Source: JAENVU01 sp964639075
GTDB taxonomy: Bacteria; Actinomycetota; Acidimicrobiia; IMCC26256; JAENVU01
Assembly (NCBI GenBank): GCA_964639075.1
Contig: CAZXCB010000120.1
Location: forward strand, 1-10,112
DNA length: 10,112 nucleotides
Direction of reading: 5' to 3'
Every line of letters starts with the position of its first letter. Position 1 is the first letter of the stretch. A program made the translations under genes and the position numbers. The notes below the pieces were generated by a model. It was not told where the DNA came from. It did not search any database and saw only the letters and a program-made list of their open reading frames with translations. Positions 4,826 through 10,112 of the stretch are shown here, one piece after another.

Positions 4826-6787
4826 TCAGTCCTCGTCCTTCGCGCTGCTCAAGTACCGCGCCTTGATGCCGTCGACGACCGCGGGGTCCGCGAGCGTCGT
4901 GGTGTCACCGAGGGCGTGGTCCTCGGCGACGTCGCGCAGCAGCCGCCGCATGATCTTGCCTGAACGTGTCTTGGGCAGGTCCTCGGTGAACAGGATCGAC
5001 TTCGGCTTCGCGATCGGGCCGATGTGGTGCCCGACGTGCTCGCGCAGCTCGGTCACCAGCTCGTCACTCGGCGCGTGGTCGGCCCGCAGGGTGACGAACG
5101 CGGCGATCGCCTGGCCCGTGGTCTCGTCGGTCTTGCCGACCACGGCCGCCTCGGCGACCGCGGGATGCGCGACGAGTGACGACTCGACCTCGGTCGTCGA
5201 GATGTTGTGCCCGGCGACGAGCATGATGTCGTCGACGCGTCCGAGCAGCCAGAAGTAGCCGTCCTCGTCGCGCTTCGCGCCGTCGCCGGCGAAGTAGCGG
5301 CCGGCGAAGCGCGACCAGTAGGTGTCGCGGTAGCGGTCCGGGTCGCCCCAGATCCCGCGCAGCATGGCGGGCCACGGCCGGGTCAGCGTGAGGTACCCCC
5401 CACCGGGGATCCCGACGGGCTCACCGTGGTCGTCCACGAGGTCCGCGCCGACGCCGGGCAGGGGAAACGTCGCGCTCCCCGGCTTCGCCACCGTCGCGCC
5501 CGGCAACGGGGAGATCAGGATCGCACCGGTCTCGGTCTGCCACCAGGTGTCGACCACCGGAGCACGCCCGCCGCCGATGTGCTTCCAGTACCAGACCCAC
5601 GCCTCCGGGTTGATGGGCTCGCCGACCGAGCCGAGCAGGCGCAGCGACGACTGGTCGTGGCCCGCCGGGAGCTCCGCTCCCCATTTCATGAACGTCCGGA
5701 TGGCGGTCGGCGCGGTGTAGAGGGTCGTCACGCCGTACTGCTCGACGATGCTCCAGAAGCGGTCCTTGCCCGGATGGTCCGGCGTGCCTTCGTACATCAC
5801 GCTCGTCGCGCGGTTCGCGAGCGGCCCGTACACGATGTACGAGTGGCCGGTGACCCAGCCGCAGTCGGCGGTACACCAGAAGATGTCGGTGTCGGGGTGG
5901 TGGTCGAACACGTACTTGAACGTGAACGCGACCTGGGTCAGATACCCGCCGGTCGTGTGCATGATGCCCTTGGGCTTGCCGGTCGTGCCGCTCGTGTAGA
6001 GGATGAAGAGCAGGTCCTCGGCGCCCATCGGCTCGGGGGGACAGTCGGGTGACTGCGCCGGGACGATGTCGTGCCACCACACGTCGCGGCCTTCGACCAT
6101 CTCGACGTCGTGCGCGGTGCGGCGCAGCACCAGGCACCGCTCGATCGACGGCGTGTCCGCGAGCGCGTCGTCGGCGATCACCTTGAGTGGCACGATGCCA
6201 CCACGACGCCACGCGCCGTCGCCGGTCACGAGCACCTTCGCGGCCGCGTCGTTGATCCGGTCGCGCAGTGAATCGGCGGTGAAGCCGCCGAACACGACGG
6301 AGTGCGCCGCGCCGATGCGAGCGCACGCCAGCATCGCGACCGCGAGCTCCGGGACCATACCCATGTAGATCGCGACGCGGTCGCCCCTCTGGACGCCGAG
6401 CTCCTTCAGCGCGTTGGCGGTGCGACTCACCTCGTCGAGCAGCTCCGCGTAGGTGATTTCCCGCCGGTCCCCGGGCTCGCCCTCCCACAGGATCGCGATC
6501 TGGCCGCCGTGACCCGACCGGACGTGGCGGTCGAGGCAGTTCTCGGCGACGTTGAGCCGACCGTCGGCGAACCACCGGACGAAGGGCAGATCCCATTCGC
6601 AGACGGTCGTGAAGTCGGTCTCCCAGTCCAGCAGCTCGCGGGCCTGGCCCGCCCAGAACGCCTCGGGATCGGCCGCCGCGACGTCATGGAGCGAGGTGTC
6701 CGTGACGAGGGCCCGCGCCACGAACTCCGGCGACGGTGGGAAGGTCCGGCCCTCCTGCAGCAGCGCCTCGAGCGTCACGTCGGCCAT
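4826..6787 (-). CDS. acsA: Acetyl-CoA synthetase (AMP-forming)
   Basis: The enzyme activates acetate with ATP to acetyl-AMP and then forms acetyl-CoA, allowing growth on or recycling of acetate. It has 653 residues from the chosen start, close to the usual 650. Motifs in order: the P-loop LYTSGTTGKPKG (263-274); DTWWQTETG (413-421), in which Trp416 matches the acetate-pocket tryptophan; AGDGA (500-504); GRVDD (516-520); and PKTRSGKIMRR (605-615), in which Lys611 is the lysine usually controlled by acetylation. The hinge-side motif that is usually SGHR reads AGHN (525-528), so an Arg that contacts ATP in E. coli Acs is Asn here. The ATG at 6787 is preferred over an in-frame GTG at 6814 because a perfect GAGGAGG lies 8 nt before it. 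It is 99 bp downstream of midA and overlaps nothing; the phosphatase gene follows after 2 nt. Confidence 0.96.
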   Translation of the reverse strand: MADVTLEALLQEGRTFPPSPEFVARALVTDTSLHDVAAADPEAFWAGQARELLDWETDFTTVCEWDLPFVRWFADGRLNVAENCLDRHVRSGHGGQIAILWEGEPGDRREITYAELLDEVSRTANALKELGVQRGDRVAIYMGMVPELAVAMLACARIGAAHSVVFGGFTADSLRDRINDAAAKVLVTGDGAWRRGGIVPLKVIADDALADTPSIERCLVLRRTAHDVEMVEGRDVWWHDIVPAQSPDCPPEPMGAEDLLFILYTSGTTGKPKGIMHTTGGYLTQVAFTFKYVFDHHPDTDIFWCTADCGWVTGHSYIVYGPLANRATSVMYEGTPDHPGKDRFWSIVEQYGVTTLYTAPTAIRTFMKWGAELPAGHDQSSLRLLGSVGEPINPEAWVWYWKHIGGGRAPVVDTWWQTETGAILISPLPGATVAKPGSATFPLPGVGADLVDDHGEPVGIPGGGYLTLTRPWPAMLRGIWGDPDRYRDTYWSRFAGRYFAGDGAKRDEDGYFWLLGRVDDIMLVAGHNISTTEVESSLVAHPAVAEAAVVGKTDETTGQAIAAFVTLRADHAPSDELVTELREHVGHHIGPIAKPKSILFTEDLPKTRSGKIMRRLLRDVAEDHALGDTTTLADPAVVDGIKARYLSSAKDED

Positions 6788-6795
6788 CGCGTCCC

Positions 6796-6802
6796 CCTCC
6801 TC
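6796..6802 (-). promoter_or_regulatory. Ribosome-binding site that fixes the acsA start
   Basis: GAGGAGG on the minus strand lies 8 nt before the ATG at 6787. The upstream in-frame GTG at 6814 would place this Shine-Dalgarno sequence inside the coding region and add nine charged residues that the family lacks, so the ATG is the better start. Confidence 0.85.
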
Positions 6803-6839
6803 GTCTCGACGCACCGTGCCGATGGCGCGCTCCTCGCCG

Positions 6840-6861
6840 GGTCCGGGAGGCTATCCGGACC
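6840..6861 (-). terminator. Stem-loop between midA and acsA (possible terminator or leader structure)
   Basis: GGTCCGG (6840-6846) pairs perfectly with CCGGACC (6855-6861) around an 8-nt loop in the 99-bp gap between midA and acsA. No T-tract follows on the minus strand. It could attenuate read-through from the nuo operon or lie in an acsA leader. I find no clear -35/-10 pair for a separate acsA promoter in the gap. Confidence 0.35.
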
Positions 6862-6886
6862 GCGGTTCGCCGCGACCTCCGACCAC

Positions 6887-8032
6887 TCACCGTGTGGCGG
6901 CGACCACCACGGTGTGGGCACCGAGCCCGGCCGGGTCCGTGAGCGCCGCCGCCTCCACCGCGCGGCTGCGTCCGGCGATCGCGTCCAGGTCCGGCGCCGC
7001 CACTCCGGCCTCCCAGCGGCGGCGGCCGTCCTCGACCAGCGCCGCGACGCCGAGCTCCGCGAGCCAGTCGGCCTGCGAGATCTCCGAGACGACCTGCAGG
7101 CCGGTGCGCGCGACGGCGCGGCGGATCATCTCGACGGGCACGTCGGCGGTGATGTCCTGCGAGCCGGGCGCGTGCAACGGGTTCGCGCCGCGTGTGTGAC
7201 CGGCATACGTGCGCAGCCACCCGCCGCGACGCGCGACGAGCTCGGACCACGGCGCGACGTAGTCGACGAGGATCAGTGCGCCGCGACGGAGCAGGCGCGC
7301 CGCGCCGACGATCCAGTCGAGCGCGCCGGTCGCGATCGGCAAGCGGGTCCCGATCGGCGCGTCCACCGATTCGACCCACGCGGCGAGCTCGGCCGCCGCC
7401 GGTACGAGGATCTCGGTGAGCTCGCCGGCCGCGAGACCGACGCGGACCTCGGACCATCCTGCGGCCGTCCGCTCGACCACGTCGAACGCGAGGTTGTCGA
7501 GCAGCTCGTTGGCGAGCACGACCCCGTCGAAGTGGAGTGCGGGGAGGTCGTCGAGCGCGCTCACGACCGGACCGGATCCGGGCACGGCAACCGGCGCGTC
7601 GTCGACGTCGTGCCGGCTCGCGGGTCCCTGAGCGAAGGCGTTGGGCTCGAGCGGAAGCCGGCTCGCGGCCTCCGACCGCAACGCGGCGCTGCGCTCGACG
7701 AGCACGTAGTGCAGGGCGCCCGCGCACGCCGGCGCCGCCCGCAGCACCTCGCGCGCCAACCGTCCCGCTCCGGCGCCCGCCTCCACCACCACGAACGGGT
7801 CCGGCTCGCCGAGCCGGGTCCACTCCCGGTCCAGGGCCGTGGCCACGCAGGCACCGAACAGTGGCCCGACCTCGGGGCTGGTCACGAAATCCGCACCGGC
7901 CCGGCCCGCGCCACCACCGGCGGTGAAGAAGCCGCCCGGTCCGTAGAGCGCGAGCTCGACGTACGCGCCGAACCGGATCGGACCCTCGCGGTGGATGGTC
8001 TCGACGATCGCCGACGAGCGGGCCGCGCCCAC
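6887..8032 (-). CDS. midA: MidA/NDUFAF7-family SAM-dependent methyltransferase (DUF185)
   Basis: The product has 381 residues, the normal family length. The mitochondrial member NDUFAF7 (MidA in Dictyostelium) dimethylates an arginine of the complex I subunit NDUFS2 and is needed for complex I assembly. Family features are YGPGGFF (30-36), DFVTSPEVGPLFG (48-60), the SAM-binding loop VVVEAGAGAGRLAREVL (81-97), FDGVVLANELLDNLAFDVVE (168-187), LVDY (255-258), LRTYAGHTRG (273-282) and QDITADV (292-298). The start is taken as GTG at 8032, 8 nt after the nuoN stop. The reading frame stays open far upstream, but that part is antisense-free overlap with nuoN and lacks family similarity. No good Shine-Dalgarno is visible, so translation may depend on nuoN. 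The position directly behind nuoN supports a role in modifying this organism's own complex I, which is inference. Confidence 0.93.
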   Translation of the reverse strand: MGAARSSAIVETIHREGPIRFGAYVELALYGPGGFFTAGGGAGRAGADFVTSPEVGPLFGACVATALDREWTRLGEPDPFVVVEAGAGAGRLAREVLRAAPACAGALHYVLVERSAALRSEAASRLPLEPNAFAQGPASRHDVDDAPVAVPGSGPVVSALDDLPALHFDGVVLANELLDNLAFDVVERTAAGWSEVRVGLAAGELTEILVPAAAELAAWVESVDAPIGTRLPIATGALDWIVGAARLLRRGALILVDYVAPWSELVARRGGWLRTYAGHTRGANPLHAPGSQDITADVPVEMIRRAVARTGLQVVSEISQADWLAELGVAALVEDGRRRWEAGVAAPDLDAIAGRSRAVEAAALTDPAGLGAHTVVVAATR

Positions 8033-8040
8033 GGCGTGGG

Positions 8041-9546
8041 TCAGCCGCCGGCGGCGAGCTCGCCGAGGCGGCCGAAGAGCTGCGGGTACACGCCGACCAC
8101 GAGCACGATGACCGCGCAGATCCCGATGGCCGCGTTGAGCGCGAACGGCGTCCGCATCGGCGACGTGTCGGCGCCCTCGGGCGGCGCGTGGAACCAGATC
8201 TCCCGCGCGACGCGTGCGTAGTAGAAGAACGCGATCACCGAGCTGACCGCCGCGATCGCGCCGAGCACGGTGGCCGCCGGCGTGTTCGCGTCCAGCGCAG
8301 CGCGGAACATCGTGAACTTGGCGAACCAGCCCGCGAACGGCGGCACGCCGGCGAGCGAGAACATGAAGATCGACATCAGCAGGCCCACGCCCGGCGCGTA
8401 CTGGCCGAGACCGGCGAAGCTCGAGATCTCGGCGCTGCGGGTGCGGCGCGCCATCGCGATGACGATCGCGAACGCACCGAGGTTCATGGCGCCGTAGATC
8501 AGGATGTAGATCACGATCGCCTCCAGCGACGAAGCCCGCGCGCCGCCGTCCGCTGCGACCGCGAACGGCACGAGGATGAAGCCGCCCTGCGCGATCGAGG
8601 AGTAGGCGAGCATGCGCACGATGTTGGTCTGGCGCAGCGCGACCAGGTTCCCGAGGAGCATCGACGCGGCCGCGAGGCCCCAGATCACCGGCTGCCACAT
8701 GTCGGCCTGCGGGAAGAACCCGAAGTACACGACCGAGAGCAGGGCGACGAAGCCGCCCGCCTTCGAGGCGACGGACAGGAAGGCCGTGACCGGGGTCGGT
8801 GCACCCTCGTACGTGTCCGGCGCCCAGAAGTGGAACGGCACCGCGCTGATCTTGAACGCGAACCCGGCGATGGTGAGGAACCCGGCGACGAGCAGGAGTG
8901 GCGAGTCGAGCCGGCCGACCTGCTTCGCGATGTCGATCAGCATCGTCGACCCGGTGAACCCGAACACGAGCGACATGCCGTAGAGCATCACCGCGGAGGA
9001 CAGCACGCCGATCAGGTAGTACTTGATCGCCGCCTCGTTCGACTTCGGGTCGTGCTTGCGCCAGCCCGCGAGGACGAAGGTGGGGATCGAGATGGTCTCG
9101 AGCGCGACGAAGATCGTGACGAGGTCCCGCGCGCCCGCCATGACCATCATGCCGAGCAACGACGTGAGCAGCAGGACGTAGAACTCGCCCTGGTAGTAGT
9201 CGCCGTCACCGATGTAGTCGACCGACAGCAGCATCGAGACGTACGCCGCGGCCAGGAAGAAGCCCTGGAACACGAGCGCGTACGGGTCGATCACGAACGC
9301 GCCGCCGAACATCGGGTGCGTGCCGCCGTCGACCGCGAGGGTGATCACCGGGATCATCGCCGCGAGCACCCCGAGGCTCGCGATCTGCTGGGTCTGGAAC
9401 CGGCCGCGGTACTCGAAGAAGAAGTCCGCGATCAGCACCACCACGATCGTCGCCGAGACGATGATGATCGGCGCGATCGCGTGGAAGTCCCAGCCCGGGT
9501 TCCCCAGCTCGGCGACGGCGTAGCCACCTTCGGCGGCGAGGAACAC
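8041..9546 (-). CDS. nuoN: NADH-quinone oxidoreductase subunit N
   Basis: NuoN is one of the three antiporter-like, proton-pumping membrane subunits of complex I. The 501-residue product is hydrophobic throughout, with about 14 helices predicted by eye. Residues of the proton path are present: Glu150 in VALETISIP (148-155 region), Lys232 in GFAFKISAVPFHFWAPD (228-244), Lys262 in SVASKAGGF (258-266), and Lys410 in the later helix segment GWFAKFTMF (406-414). The motif DTYEGAPTPVTAFLS (244-258) is diagnostic. The GTG start at 9546 follows the nuoM stop with one base between (TGA-C-GTG), and GGGGG at 9552-9556 gives a ribosome-binding site inside the end of nuoM. The gene is complete, and its context (nuoM before, midA after) is as expected for the end of a nuo operon. 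Confidence 0.97.
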   Translation of the reverse strand: MFLAAEGGYAVAELGNPGWDFHAIAPIIIVSATIVVVLIADFFFEYRGRFQTQQIASLGVLAAMIPVITLAVDGGTHPMFGGAFVIDPYALVFQGFFLAAAYVSMLLSVDYIGDGDYYQGEFYVLLLTSLLGMMVMAGARDLVTIFVALETISIPTFVLAGWRKHDPKSNEAAIKYYLIGVLSSAVMLYGMSLVFGFTGSTMLIDIAKQVGRLDSPLLLVAGFLTIAGFAFKISAVPFHFWAPDTYEGAPTPVTAFLSVASKAGGFVALLSVVYFGFFPQADMWQPVIWGLAAASMLLGNLVALRQTNIVRMLAYSSIAQGGFILVPFAVAADGGARASSLEAIVIYILIYGAMNLGAFAIVIAMARRTRSAEISSFAGLGQYAPGVGLLMSIFMFSLAGVPPFAGWFAKFTMFRAALDANTPAATVLGAIAAVSSVIAFFYYARVAREIWFHAPPEGADTSPMRTPFALNAAIGICAVIVLVVGVYPQLFGRLGELAAGG

Positions 9547-9547
9547 G

Positions 9548-10112
9548 TCAGCCCCCGATCGCCTGCGCGATGTGGCGGACGGTCAGCGTGACGCGGTCGT
9601 TGGTGAGGTCGAAGAGCAGGTCCGGGTACACGCCGAGCACGACGATGAACACGAGCAACGGCGTCCAGGCGATCCACTCGAACACGGAGACGTCGTGCAC
9701 GTGGAGGTCCGCGAACTCCGCCTTGGGCTCGCCGAACGCGACCCGCTGGTACATCCAGAGCAGGTACCCGGCCGCGAGCACGGTGCCGATCGCGGCGATG
9801 ACCATGAAGGTGCGGAACACGTCGACGTTCAACCCGCCACCATTCCATTGCAGCGGGCTGTACGCCGACAGGACCGCCGGGAACTCGCCCCAGAAGCCGG
9901 CGAGACCGGGCAGGCCGAGCGACGCCATCGCGCAGAACCCGAGGATCCAGCCCATCTTGGGCGCCTGCTTCAACAGGCCGCCGAGCCGGCTCATCTCGCG
10001 GGTGTGGTACGTGTGCTGCACCGAGCCGGCGAGGAAGAAGAGCATGCCGGTGATGAGACCGTGGGCGACCATGCCGAAGATCGCGGCGTTGATGCCGAAC
10101 GTCGTGAGCGTC
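9548..10112 (-). CDS. nuoM: NADH-quinone oxidoreductase subunit M, 3' part only
   Basis: Only the C-terminal 187 codons and the stop lie in the window; the frame stays open through base 10112, so the gene continues beyond it. The segment starts within TLTTFGINAAIFGMVAHG and runs on through LITGMLFFLAGSVQHTYHTR to EMSRLGGL, which match the later transmembrane part of NuoM. Next comes ASLGLPGLAGFWGEF, another NuoM hallmark. The rest carries about three further helices. The Met at 10072 is internal, not a start. NuoM is the antiporter-like subunit next to NuoN in the complex I membrane arm. The 1-nt spacing to nuoN indicates one operon; nuoL and the other nuo genes are expected outside the window to the right. 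Confidence 0.96.
   Translation of the reverse strand, partial: TLTTFGINAAIFGMVAHGLITGMLFFLAGSVQHTYHTREMSRLGGLLKQAPKMGWILGFCAMASLGLPGLAGFWGEFPAVLSAYSPLQWNGGGLNVDVFRTFMVIAAIGTVLAAGYLLWMYQRVAFGEPKAEFADLHVHDVSVFEWIAWTPLLVFIVVLGVYPDLLFDLTNDRVTLTVRHIAQAIGG

Noticed and set aside
3068..5258. Long overlapping plus-strand open frames across htpX, the repeat region, the phosphatase and acsA
   Set aside because: They are antisense to well-supported genes and rich in Arg, Ser, Pro and Ala with no recognisable domain, the usual effect of very high GC content, which removes stop codons.
6788..6814. acsA start at the GTG at 6814
   Set aside because: It would bury the perfect GAGGAGG ribosome-binding site in the coding region and add a charged extension not typical of the family.
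8033..8698. Upstream extension of midA to give a 603-residue protein
   Set aside because: The extension overlaps nuoN out of frame and resembles no domain. The MidA family begins near the GTG at 8032.
8188..9591. Plus-strand frame of 467 codons opposite nuoN
   Set aside because: Its translation is almost entirely Arg, Asp, Glu, His and Gly, low in hydrophobic residues, and simply mirrors the codon pattern of nuoN.
9548..10072. A short stand-alone protein starting at the Met at 10072
   Set aside because: The frame continues open to the window edge with NuoM-like sequence, so this Met is internal to a truncated nuoM.

Overview
The window is GC-rich, gene-dense chromosomal DNA from a free-living bacterium, most likely an actinobacterium. 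Codon third positions are almost all G or C, and GTG and TTG starts are frequent. A type I NADH dehydrogenase operon sits beside an acetyl-CoA synthetase gene. The class Acidimicrobiia is my best guess from overall feel, but no marker gene here proves it. I see no phage, insertion sequence, CRISPR array or integrase.

Layout from left to right: the first 48 bases are the 5' two-thirds of a tRNA-Tyr(GTA) gene on the minus strand, cut by the window edge. Divergent from it, on the plus strand, is yajQ, a small nucleotide-binding protein. A short convergent intergenic region with a perfect 14-bp tandem repeat and GC hairpins separates yajQ from a long minus-strand gene. That gene encodes an 808-residue membrane protein with a spermidine-synthase-like Rossmann domain between two sets of transmembrane helices. 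Upstream of it, and probably co-transcribed, is htpX, a membrane zinc protease. Upstream of htpX lies about 325 bp without a gene. It holds a G-quadruplex-type motif in the htpX leader and a compact repeat element: four copies of a 20-bp unit, three in one orientation and one inverted, forming a long imperfect stem-loop.

The right-hand 5.8 kb is one run of minus-strand genes, read from high to low coordinates: nuoM (3' part only), nuoN, midA, acsA and a small HAD phosphatase. nuoM and nuoN are 1 nt apart, nuoN and midA 8 nt, and acsA and the phosphatase 2 nt (TGA-CC-TTG), so coupling is likely within each group. The 99 bp between midA and acsA could hold a promoter or a terminator.

Functionally, NuoM and NuoN are proton-pumping antiporter-like membrane subunits of complex I. 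MidA is the bacterial relative of mitochondrial NDUFAF7, the arginine methyltransferase needed for complex I assembly, so its place directly after nuoN makes sense. AcsA feeds acetate into acetyl-CoA. The small phosphatase resembles the 3'-phosphatase domain of polynucleotide kinase, but its role beside acsA is unknown. HtpX handles damaged membrane proteins.

Most of the window is ordinary core metabolism. The points that merit a second look are the intergenic repeat element, the midA-nuo linkage, the coupled acsA-phosphatase pair, the non-canonical catalytic loop of the membrane spermidine-synthase-like protein, and an Arg-to-Asn change in a normally conserved AcsA motif.
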